This document shows, one piece after another, positions 1 through 7,187 of a stretch of DNA of 14,340 bases. The number at the start of each line of letters is the position of its first letter. Position 1 is the first letter of the stretch. A program made the position numbers and the translations under genes. Origin of the DNA: Flavobacterium psychrophilum (GTDB taxonomy: Bacteria; Bacteroidota; Bacteroidia; Flavobacteriales; Flavobacteriaceae); contig CAMCTL010000081.1 of the NCBI GenBank assembly GCA_945878515.1, forward strand, positions 1-14,340. The letters are read 5' to 3'. The notes under the pieces are model-generated. The model worked only from the letters and a program-made list of their open reading frames with translations. It was not told the DNA's origin and ran no database searches.

Positions 1-905
1 AGTGCACCAGTATAGGAGTAAAACAAATCTTTTACTTCATCTATTTTATGATGTAAGCTTGCTTTAGACATTTTAGGAAATGCAGTGGCAACAAAACTTC
101 TTAAAGGAATTTGTTGTAATTCAGTAAGTTTTAATGGGATACTATAAAGCGCAACAGCTGCATTGCCTAAAGGGCTAAGACTAATAATCAAAACGTCGGC
201 ACTGCGCAAAAGGTTGGTTCCTATCAGCGTAAAAGTGGTGTACTTTCCAAAGTTTAACAATGTTTTGTTGGTTTCCGCATTGGCTCTGGTAACGTATTTT
301 GTTCCATCCCAACCGGCTATGATACTAATCAATGAGGTGAAAGCATTGATGATAAGCATTGCAAAAACGAGTTGTGTTACAGTAAAATTTAGAAAAAAAT
401 AATTAACTAATAGTACTGCGAAAAATGATCCGCTATTTAAAGCTTTGATTGCTAATATTTTTCCATACTTTCTGTCCGCTTGCAATACTACTAGGGCATT
501 ATTCCACGGAAGATTTAAAAATGCTAATACTGGATACCAAGTAAAAAACAAACCATAACCAGATTTACTGATCGATTCATTAAACACAATATTGCACAAT
601 ATCAGAATAATTGCAATAAAAACGGTGGCGCCAAATCCAATTAAAGCATTAGAACCTATTAGTTTGACTCTTTCAGCGTGTTCTGCTCCAGATAAATAGC
701 GAATTAATCCCGTATTGGTAATTCCAAATCGGAACATTTCGACAAACGAACCTGCGGTGATAAACAATACCCATTGTCCAAAAAGTTCCAAGGACAAACT
801 TCTAGTAAGCAATGCAAATCCTGCGATTCCTAAAATTGCGATAACCATATTTCCTGCCAATGACAGAAAATTGTCTTCTCGAACAATTTTTTTTAGTTTT
901 TGCAT
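1..905 (-). CDS. Wzx-type polysaccharide flippase, C-terminus cut by window edge
   Basis: An open frame starts at the ATG at 905-903 and stays open to the left edge, giving 301 residues of a protein that usually has about 430-480. It begins MQKLKKIVREDNFLSLAGN and continues with a long series of hydrophobic segments separated by short charged loops, including LTRSLSLELFGQWVLF near the N-terminus. This layout is typical of the polysaccharide transport (PST/MVF) superfamily, whose members flip undecaprenyl-linked repeat units across the inner membrane. It starts 12 bp after the stop of the co-polymerase gene, so it is probably the next gene of the same operon. No good Shine-Dalgarno is visible. 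The family call is firm; the substrate is unknown. An O-antigen or teichuronic acid exporter of the same family cannot be told apart by eye. Confidence 0.85.
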   Translation of the reverse strand, partial: MQKLKKIVREDNFLSLAGNMVIAILGIAGFALLTRSLSLELFGQWVLFITAGSFVEMFRFGITNTGLIRYLSGAEHAERVKLIGSNALIGFGATVFIAIILILCNIVFNESISKSGYGLFFTWYPVLAFLNLPWNNALVVLQADRKYGKILAIKALNSGSFFAVLLVNYFFLNFTVTQLVFAMLIINAFTSLISIIAGWDGTKYVTRANAETNKTLLNFGKYTTFTLIGTNLLRSADVLIISLSPLGNAAVALYSIPLKLTELQQIPLRSFVATAFPKMSKASLHHKIDEVKDLFYSYTGA

Positions 906-917
906 CACTTTGTTGAA

Positions 918-3293
918 TTAAATTTGATTTTTATTAAAAAATTGAAATTGGAACAAAGATTTTAGTTTCTTTCTGAATTCACTTCTCTTTTTAGGTAAAT
1001 CTCCCAATAATGATTCAACTTCCTTAAGTTCAACGCCATTAATTACAAAATGGGTTTTAAATGCAGTTGTTGGAAGTAGTCCGCCTAACGCATAGTCATC
1101 TGCTTCTGACCATAATCTATTGGAACGACAAATAAGAATATCAATATCGGACTGTGTAAATAATTCTGGTGGATAATTATTATGAATTATTGGTGGCAAT
1201 TCGATAATAACATAGTCGGGAGTGAAATCAAGTTGTATATTGTTTTGCTCCAAAATATCTTTATAATCTAGTGCTTTATAAAACTGATCATTAATTGCAT
1301 AAGTAAAATATTCTGACGGCTGAAGAGCACTTATCGCTTGGGATAAAAATGGATTGTTAAAATCAATTCTTGGGTCTTGATAGCCTAAAATTTTGGTCAA
1401 AATGGGAAATCTATTTTGCTTTTTGAAATTATGCTCATTGGTGGAATAATTAAGGAAAAGTATTTTTTTTCCATCTTTTTTTAATTCCTGTGCAATATTT
1501 CCTGCTAATACTGTTTTTCCTTCCATTTTTTGGGTGCTAAAGAAAACAATTGTTTTTACGGCATCATCTGTACTAGTGTTTCCTAAAAATTTTAAGATAT
1601 TTTGAGTAATGATTTCAATCAGACGGTTTTGGATGAAAGGTAAATTGCTTGTATTGGGATGCAGTAATATTTTGGGCATCATTCCCAAGGATGGCACTTT
1701 TAAAATTCTACCTGCCTTTTTAGCATTTTTTAATGTATCATCAAAATATTCCATTATGATGAAAATTCCCAAAGTTAGAATAAAACCCAAAAAAGCTGCA
1801 GCTATTACAAGTACTTTTCTTTTAGTTGGCAAGGGTGATAATGGATAAAAAGGCGGGTCAATTGTTTTTAAGTTTGATGACAATGTATTGTCTTGCATTT
1901 TTAGTTTGGCTAAATTTAAGCCATGAAGAATTTCTAAAGATTCTTGTTCGGATACAGAAATTTCTCTTTCAATCCTAGTAATATTTGCACCGGCGGGAGC
2001 ATAAATTTCATATTGTTTTTGAAAATTTTTATTGTCAGCATCCATTATTTTGAGCTTGGCTTTTATGTTTTCAGCTTCGACAATATTATCCATCCAATCG
2101 GGCAGAACTTTGTTTACAGGCAATCCATCAACCGTGTTTTGATAAGTATATAATTCGTTTATACTTTTGCTAATGTCATTCAATAAATTTTCAGATTGTA
2201 ATTTAAGGGCATCTAATTTAACAAGATCTTTAGGGTTTTTGCCAGACTCGATTTCTGCTTGAACTAAGGCTATTTTATAATTAAGTTCTCCTAGTTGTTT
2301 CTTTTTTTCAAGAACAGCATTGCTTTTTGATTGAATAACATCCTGAATACTTAACTTCTTTTCTAATCTTTTTGTTGAAGCCTCAAGCCCTGCTAATTCA
2401 GCTCTTTTATCGTTATAGGCTACTTCCATCTCCTCTTTTACAACAGCTACAGCTTTACTTTGCTCATAATAGTTTATAATGTTGTAGGATTTGTTAAATT
2501 CAAGTAGTTTATCTTCTCCTTTTTTTAATTTTTCATTTGCAATCGCTAGTTGTGCCTGAAAGTATTTTACAACTGCATCTGACCTGTTTTCTTTAATATT
2601 TCTGTAATTTTTTATACATACCTCATTGTAAATTGCAAGCGTTTGCTGACAAATACCAGGATCGTCAACTTGATAGGTCAATTTTACTAAATCGCTATTT
2701 GATATTCTTAGCGCTTTTACTGTAGCTATTGCAGTTATAGAATAATGTGGATGTTCATAATTAAGTAATTCATATACAAAATTAGAAGTACTACTATTCT
2801 TTAGGGCAGTGAAATTTTGTACTGTTTTCTCATAATTAGCACGATTGATTTCAGGCGGAAATAATCCATCAAAATTTTCTGGCAGTGTTGTTTTGTTAGC
2901 TGCTATTTTACCTTTTTCTATATATTGATATAGTTCTTTTGGAATTTTGCTTATTAATTTCTCATAATTAGCCGAGGATATGAATTTAGGGTTTGCTTTA
3001 GGCAACATTAAATGCTGTACCAACAATCTAATACCAACTTCTTCTTGCGTTTCTCTAGATTGAATAATATTAATTAAATTATCAAAAGCCGTATTGGTAG
3101 CCTGATAATTGAATGTTTTATCCATTTCAATGGACGAGCCGGAAGCAAGTCCAGTGTACAAAAGGCTTTGCGACGAATATTCAAAATGAGGTTTTACGGT
3201 AAGCAATGTGACCAAAACCGCAAGTAGGGTTGGCACAATTATTAGAAGTATTTTATGCTTCAATATTAACCGTATAAATTCAATTAATTTCAT
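918..3293 (-). CDS. Wzc/Wzz-type polysaccharide co-polymerase with degenerate tyrosine-kinase domain
   Basis: A 791-residue inner-membrane protein. A first membrane segment lies near residues 14-33 (start MKLIEFIRLILKHK), followed by a large periplasmic part with long charged, probably coiled-coil stretches at about 240-470. A proline-rich motif (PFYPLSPLPTKRK) precedes a second membrane segment at about 491-512. The cytoplasmic C-terminal domain resembles bacterial BY-kinases, but its motifs are eroded. The Walker A keeps only G592-K593-T594 in STQKMEGKT. Walker A' has N615-Y-S617 where DxD is expected. Walker B reads VIIELPP, with E698 instead of Asp. The last 50 residues contain no tyrosine, so the usual C-terminal Tyr cluster is missing. 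Such proteins set polysaccharide chain length and couple polymerisation to export. Here kinase activity is doubtful. The gene sits 3 bp after the TolC-like gene and 12 bp before the flippase. Confidence 0.85.
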   Translation of the reverse strand: MKLIEFIRLILKHKILLIIVPTLLAVLVTLLTVKPHFEYSSQSLLYTGLASGSSIEMDKTFNYQATNTAFDNLINIIQSRETQEEVGIRLLVQHLMLPKANPKFISSANYEKLISKIPKELYQYIEKGKIAANKTTLPENFDGLFPPEINRANYEKTVQNFTALKNSSTSNFVYELLNYEHPHYSITAIATVKALRISNSDLVKLTYQVDDPGICQQTLAIYNEVCIKNYRNIKENRSDAVVKYFQAQLAIANEKLKKGEDKLLEFNKSYNIINYYEQSKAVAVVKEEMEVAYNDKRAELAGLEASTKRLEKKLSIQDVIQSKSNAVLEKKKQLGELNYKIALVQAEIESGKNPKDLVKLDALKLQSENLLNDISKSINELYTYQNTVDGLPVNKVLPDWMDNIVEAENIKAKLKIMDADNKNFQKQYEIYAPAGANITRIEREISVSEQESLEILHGLNLAKLKMQDNTLSSNLKTIDPPFYPLSPLPTKRKVLVIAAAFLGFILTLGIFIIMEYFDDTLKNAKKAGRILKVPSLGMMPKILLHPNTSNLPFIQNRLIEIITQNILKFLGNTSTDDAVKTIVFFSTQKMEGKTVLAGNIAQELKKDGKKILFLNYSTNEHNFKKQNRFPILTKILGYQDPRIDFNNPFLSQAISALQPSEYFTYAINDQFYKALDYKDILEQNNIQLDFTPDYVIIELPPIIHNNYPPELFTQSDIDILICRSNRLWSEADDYALGGLLPTTAFKTHFVINGVELKEVESLLGDLPKKRSEFRKKLKSLFQFQFFNKNQI

Positions 3294-3296
3294 CTT

Positions 3297-4052
3297 TTAT
3301 TTTGTTGGTATTATATTAAATGCAAAACCTGCCATATCTTCTAATATTTGTTTTGCTAATAAATAATCAGACTTAGCCGATTCGTAGTCTGCCTCCATAT
3401 TTGAAGACATACTTGTTATTCTAACATATTCTGCAACAGGAACTAAACCATTTCTAAATTCCTTCTCCACCATTTGCATATTGACTCTTCCATTGCTCAT
3501 ACTTTCTGATTTTATTTTCAGAATTTTTTGCTTTAAAATTAAGTCTTGATACAATCTTATTGCAGTTTGTCTTATCTCATCTTCTTGGAATTGCACCATT
3601 CTTTTGGATTCTTCAATTTCCATTTTTGCCAGATTAATTTGATTTTTTCTATGAACGAAATCAAAAACTGGAAATTTAAAATACAGACCAACACCATAAT
3701 TCAATTGTGAAGTTGTGGTGTTTAAAACGGTGCCAGTAGACCCTCCTGTTGCAGTTAAAGAAGTGTTATCAAAAGTACCATATCTACCATCTCCTTGGAT
3801 TCCGAAGTTTCGTGTCCAATACAGCGTTTCTGATTTAAGTTTGCCAACCTGTACTCCTACGTGCTGTCTTCTAAATCGCACCATACCATTACGATTTACT
3901 ACTGAATCTATGATAACACTTAATGGCGGTATGTTTACTTCAATTTCATCAATCGAAGTTTTTTTTATAGGAGTTGATTGTGCCAGTATAGCATTAGTAC
4001 AGAAAGTATTTATAAACAAAAGGAAGATTATTTTTAATACAATTTTCATCAT
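3297..4052 (-). CDS. Half-length TolC-like outer-membrane protein of the polysaccharide locus
   Basis: A 251-residue protein with a clear signal peptide (MMKIVLKIIFLLFINTFC, probable cleavage after A24 in AILA-QS). The middle part (about 80-150) is rich in Thr, Gly, Asn and aromatic residues, as in transmembrane beta strands. It ends in YGVGLYFKFPVFDF, a TolC-like strand motif, followed by long amphipathic helices to the C-terminus (LAKMEIEESKRMVQFQEDEI and onward). This is about one TolC repeat, whereas full TolC proteins carry two and are 420-490 residues. No frameshift or stop remnant was seen around it, so it looks intact rather than broken. Its place between the initiating transferase (14 bp) and the co-polymerase (3 bp) suggests a role in getting polysaccharide across the outer membrane. 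That role is inferred from context. Translation could also begin at the second Met (4049). Confidence 0.75.
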   Translation of the reverse strand: MMKIVLKIIFLLFINTFCTNAILAQSTPIKKTSIDEIEVNIPPLSVIIDSVVNRNGMVRFRRQHVGVQVGKLKSETLYWTRNFGIQGDGRYGTFDNTSLTATGGSTGTVLNTTTSQLNYGVGLYFKFPVFDFVHRKNQINLAKMEIEESKRMVQFQEDEIRQTAIRLYQDLILKQKILKIKSESMSNGRVNMQMVEKEFRNGLVPVAEYVRITSMSSNMEADYESAKSDYLLAKQILEDMAGFAFNIIPTK

Positions 4053-4066
4053 TCTTAATTCAATTA

Positions 4067-5266
4067 TTAAACAGAATCTTTTTGCAGTAGGGCAGGTATG
4101 GTTCGTAAAATGAGTTTTAAATCATACCAAAATGAATAGTTATCTCCTTTAAAATGATCGGCGTATTCATTATCTAGTCGCATTCTTTCTTCTTCAGACA
4201 TATTACCACCTCTTCCTCTTAATTCCACTTGCCATAAACCTGTAATGCCCGGAGGTGCCAAAAACCGTTTCGATAAAGAGTCGGCTGTAAGCATTTCTGC
4301 TTCATATACGGGTAATGGTCTATTGCCTACAATAGACATATCTCCTTTTAGCACATTAATAAGTTGGGGTAATTCGTCAATACTGGTGTTTCGTATAAAT
4401 TTACCTACTCGTGTTACACGAGGGTCATCAACAATTTTAACAAAGGTAGAATTGGTTTTTGCTGCCTCAATTTTTTGCACATTAAACCAATAATCACAAA
4501 TCTCGTGAGTGTCTATATACATGACTGGTGAGCAAGTTTCTCCTTCTGGTAACTTCAGGCATCTTGGACAAGGCTGATTTACTATTTCATTTATAGGTTT
4601 CTGTGTGGTATTGTACTGATTTTTTTCTTTTGCTAGTTTTTTCAAAAGTTCATCTGAACCTGTTCGCATAGAACGAAGTTTGTAAAAATCAAAAGTTTTT
4701 CTTCCGACCCTTTTTGAAATGTAATACACTTTACCCTTTGATTCTAGTTTTATAGCAATCAATATGAGTATTAAAAAAGGAGATGCTACTAACAAAACAG
4801 ATAATGCCACAAAAATGTCAAAAATACGTTTTGAAAGAGGCATTCTATACATTTCCTCATTTGTTGTAGGCAATTTTACAATTTTTGGCGCCTTTTTGTG
4901 GAGACAAAGAAAATAAATTCTATGTAATATGTCTTCGGGATTAGTAACAGTGGTCACATAGTAATCGTCAACTCGTTTTTTGAATGCCAGTTTGTATACA
5001 TCACTATTAAATTCTTTTGCTACAAGAATAAAAGGAATAGTATTAAATTGGGAATGTTTTCTTACCCATTCAAAAAGAAATAACCCATTGTTTCCAGCTA
5101 AATTGTAATTACAAATTATGGCGTCAACAGTAGCGTCTGTACTAAGATAATTAGTCGCTTGAATGCTATTATCTATTGTAATCACAGATACATTTTCGTT
5201 TTTGCTTAAAACTTGAAAACACTCCGGATAGTTACCAATGCATACTATGTTAAGAATTGAGTTCAT
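4067..5266 (-). CDS. Initiating sugar-phosphate transferase with N-terminal pseudo-receiver domain
   Basis: 399 residues in two parts. Residues 1-120 have the alternating strand/helix pattern of a response-regulator receiver (DAIICNYNLAGNNG at 48-61; DDYYVTTVTNPEDI at 100-113), but the acidic pair, phospho-acceptor Asp (N53) and conserved Lys are all replaced. From about 145 the protein is a bacterial sugar transferase (WcaJ/PglC-like monotopic phosphoglycosyl transferase): KRIFDIFVA, a hydrophobic membrane segment, KLRSMRTG, the catalytic Asp-Glu pair D297-E298 in SIDELPQ, GDMSIVGNRPLP and PGITGLWQV. This family moves a sugar-1-phosphate from a UDP-sugar onto undecaprenyl phosphate, the first step of repeat-unit assembly. 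An extra segment of roughly 70 residues between KLRSM and DPRVTRVG carries four cysteines (233, 236, 245, 257). It follows the receiver gene by 54 bp and precedes the TolC-like gene by 14 bp. The transferase call is firm; the receiver-like fold is judged by pattern. Confidence 0.9.
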   Translation of the reverse strand: MNSILNIVCIGNYPECFQVLSKNENVSVITIDNSIQATNYLSTDATVDAIICNYNLAGNNGLFLFEWVRKHSQFNTIPFILVAKEFNSDVYKLAFKKRVDDYYVTTVTNPEDILHRIYFLCLHKKAPKIVKLPTTNEEMYRMPLSKRIFDIFVALSVLLVASPFLILILIAIKLESKGKVYYISKRVGRKTFDFYKLRSMRTGSDELLKKLAKEKNQYNTTQKPINEIVNQPCPRCLKLPEGETCSPVMYIDTHEICDYWFNVQKIEAAKTNSTFVKIVDDPRVTRVGKFIRNTSIDELPQLINVLKGDMSIVGNRPLPVYEAEMLTADSLSKRFLAPPGITGLWQVELRGRGGNMSEEERMRLDNEYADHFKGDNYSFWYDLKLILRTIPALLQKDSV

Positions 5267-5315
5267 AATTATTGAATTTGGTCGGTTAAAGTAGATCGAG
5301 AATAGCTGGTATTTA

Positions 5316-5323
5316 CAAAGTTA
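5316..5323 (-). promoter_or_regulatory. Possible -7 box for an internal promoter before the sugar transferase
   Basis: On the minus strand the bases read TAACTTTG, an exact match to the Bacteroidetes -7 consensus TAnnTTTG. The box overlaps the stop codon of the receiver gene and lies about 50 bp before the sugar-transferase start. No TTG is present at the usual 17-23 bp upstream, so this may be chance in AT-rich DNA. Confidence 0.25.
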
Positions 5324-5707
5324 CCATTCTATTGAAAAGTGAATTGGGAAAAGATTTTTTTTGACCAATTCTTCTAATTCCTCGGGATTAAAAGGTTTTG
5401 TTAAATAATCTTGAGCGCCAAGTTTATAACACTTAATGCGTTCTTTGCTTTCAGATTTACCTGACAACATAATAATAGGTGTGTGTTTTGTAAAGCCTCT
5501 TTGGCGAACATTAGTCAAAAACTCATAACCATCCATTTTAGTCATTTGAATGTCACTAATAATCAAATCAGGAAGATTTTCTTCCAGCCAATTCAAAGCT
5601 TCTAGTCCGTCATCCATAGAAACTACATCATAGTCCTGAGAAAGGAAATTTTCTAATAAAAGACAAATACTTTTTTCGTCATCTACTACTAATACTTTTT
5701 TCTTCAT
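5321..5707 (-). CDS. Single-domain CheY-like response regulator
   Basis: A 128-residue stand-alone receiver domain with no output domain. All phosphorylation residues are present: the acidic pair D9-D10 in VLVVDDEKS, phospho-acceptor D52 in LIISDIQM, S82 in IIMLSGKSE, and K104 in YLTKPFNPEEL. It should therefore accept phosphate, in contrast to the pseudo-receiver of the next gene. It starts 7 bp after the HPt gene, so the two are almost certainly co-transcribed and are natural phosphotransfer partners. With no DNA-binding or enzymatic domain it probably works by protein contact, perhaps with polysaccharide assembly proteins encoded in the same operon. That target is inference. No histidine kinase is encoded in the window. 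Confidence 0.93.
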   Translation of the reverse strand: MKKKVLVVDDEKSICLLLENFLSQDYDVVSMDDGLEALNWLEENLPDLIISDIQMTKMDGYEFLTNVRQRGFTKHTPIIMLSGKSESKERIKCYKLGAQDYLTKPFNPEELEELVKKNLFPIHFSIEW

Positions 5708-5714
5708 AATTTTC

Positions 5715-6095
5715 TTAATTAATTACATTAAAATCATTTTTCATACTATCAACAACTTCTTTTATAAGTGTGTTAAAACTTAAGATTTTAAATTCTAATT
5801 CCGCTGATTCTGAATTGTTATGTAGCATATTTTCTAAATTATGGGCTTCTTTTTCTAGCGTTACCACACCAAAATAAGTTAATGTTGGTTTTATTTTATG
5901 AACTAACCTTTCAATTTTTAAAAAATCCTTTTCAGAATAAGCGCTAGCGATTTCCTCAATAGATTGCGAAATTTGGTCAATAAAGACGTCAACCATTTTT
6001 GCAATCTTTTCTTCGTCCCCACGACACATTTTATGAATCATTTCAAGGTCGTATAATTTCATTGTTGACATATTTGAGTTTTTAGGTAATTGCAA
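5715..6095 (-). CDS. HPt-domain phosphotransfer protein
   Basis: A 126-residue protein that is mostly helical and charged, the size of a lone HPt domain. The probable phospho-accepting residue is H66 in LVHKIKPTLTYFG, which fits the HPt pattern H-x-x-K with a later Gly. The residue after Lys is Pro70 rather than the Gly of E. coli-type HPt domains. Such proteins shuttle phosphoryl groups between a hybrid histidine kinase and a receiver. The CheY-like receiver gene 7 bp downstream is the obvious partner, and the kinase must be encoded elsewhere. The start is uncertain: Met1 (6095), Met9 (6071) and Met12 (6062) are all possible, and the domain itself begins near MKLYDLEMI. It is probably the first gene of the six-gene export block, after a 122-bp gap. 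Confidence 0.85.
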   Translation of the reverse strand: MQLPKNSNMSTMKLYDLEMIHKMCRGDEEKIAKMVDVFIDQISQSIEEIASAYSEKDFLKIERLVHKIKPTLTYFGVVTLEKEAHNLENMLHNNSESAELEFKILSFNTLIKEVVDSMKNDFNVIN

Positions 6096-6140
6096 AATTG
6101 CTAAAATAGTTAAAATGTAATGTTTATCCGTTAAATCAAT

Positions 6141-6158
6141 TTTAACAAATCTGTTAAA
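6141..6158. repeat. Inverted repeat before the HPt gene, possible operator
   Basis: TTTAACA and TGTTAAA form perfect 7-bp inverted arms around a 4-base spacer (AATC). The element lies 46-63 bp upstream of the longest HPt start. GTTAAA also occurs at 6109-6114 and 6130-6135, in the same orientation as the copy at 6153-6158, so start-to-start steps are 21 and 23 bp. The arrangement resembles a repeated protein-binding site, but the region is very AT-rich and no regulator can be named. Confidence 0.35.
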
Positions 6159-6217
6159 TAATGATTACAATTCTAAATTAATTTTGCAAACAATATTAAT
6201 GCTTTACTAAAGGTAAT

Positions 6218-7156
6218 TTAAATAACAGACTTAAAAAAATCGATAGTTTTTATCAAACCTTCTTCTAGCTCTATTTTTGGAGACCATTCTAGTTCTTTTT
6301 TAGCAATAGAAATATCTGGTTGTCTCATCATTGGATCATCAGAAGGCAAGGGTTTGTATATAATTTTCGAACTGGATCCTGTGAGTTCTATTACTTTTTT
6401 GGCAAGTTCAAGGATTGTAAATTCATTTGGATTTCCCATATTCACAGGCCCAAGAAACTGATCCGGCGAAGCCATCATTCTTATCATTCCTTCCACTAAG
6501 TCATCCACATATTGAAAACTTCTGGTTTGTTGTCCTTCGCCATAAACGGTAATATCATGGTTTTGCAAAGCCTGAACTATGAAGTTAGACACTACTCTTC
6601 CGTCATTAGGATCCATTTTTGGTCCATAGGTATTAAATATTCTAATGATTTTAATTTTAACATTATTCTGTTTGTGATAATCCATAAACAATGTTTCTGC
6701 GCAACGTTTTCCCTCGTCATAGCAAGAACGTTCTCCAATTGGATTAACATTACCCCAGTAAGATTCTTGTTGCGGATGAACATGTGGGTCACCATAAATT
6801 TCACTAGTAGAGGCTTGCAATATTTTTGCGTTTATTCTTTTTGCAAGTCCCAACATGTTAATAGCACCCATTACCGAAGTCTTGATCGTTTTGATAGGAT
6901 TGTGCTGATAATGTACTGGGGAAGCTGGACAAGCAAGGTTGTATATTTCATCAGCCTCTATAAAAAAAGGAGCGGTTACGTCATGCCGAATCAATTCAAA
7001 ATAAGGATTGTCTAACAAGTGAACAACATTCTTTTTTTGTCCAGTGAAAAAATTATCAAGACAATATACTTCATTACCTTCGTTTAATAAGCGTTCGCAC
7101 AAGTGGGATCCAACAAAGCCAGCACCACCAGTTACTAATATTTTTTTCTTTGACAT
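6218..7156 (-). CDS. uxs: UDP-glucuronate decarboxylase (UDP-xylose synthase)
   Basis: A 312-residue extended short-chain dehydrogenase, full length for the family. The NAD-binding motif GGAGFVGS is at 10-17, the catalytic SER/THR region is [10 protein letters not shown] (114-123), and Y146-xxx-K150 lies in [11 protein letters not shown], a signature of UDP-glucuronate decarboxylases. [20 protein letters not shown] and [13 protein letters not shown] are further family motifs. The enzyme converts UDP-glucuronate to UDP-xylose with CO2 release in the cytoplasm. The gene encoding UDP-glucose dehydrogenase lies 31 bp upstream and supplies its substrate, which strengthens the call. A related SDR such as a dTDP-glucose dehydratase or UDP-glucose epimerase is less likely given the [11 protein letters not shown] block. 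No clear terminator follows it, so transcription may continue into the HPt gene. Confidence 0.93.
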   Translation of the reverse strand: MSKKKILVTGGAGFVGSHLCERLLNEGNEVYCLDNFFTGQKKNVVHLLDNPYFELIRHDVTAPFFIEADEIYNLACPASPVHYQHNPIKTIKTSVMGAINMLGLAKRINAKILQASTSEIYGDPHVHPQQESYWGNVNPIGERSCYDEGKRCAETLFMDYHKQNNVKIKIIRIFNTYGPKMDPNDGRVVSNFIVQALQNHDITVYGEGQQTRSFQYVDDLVEGMIRMMASPDQFLGPVNMGNPNEFTILELAKKVIELTGSSSKIIYKPLPSDDPMMRQPDISIAKKELEWSPKIELEEGLIKTIDFFKSVI

Positions 7157-7187
7157 AATTAATTTTATTAAGCTGTTTTTTTTCTAC

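Noticed and set aside
3715..4113. Plus-strand open frame of 132 codons
   Set aside because: It is antisense to the TolC-like gene and the following gap; composition and lack of motifs suggest a shadow frame.
6512..7015. Plus-strand open frame of 167 codons
   Set aside because: It lies wholly inside uxs on the other strand, has no recognisable motif, and the uxs frame is strongly supported.
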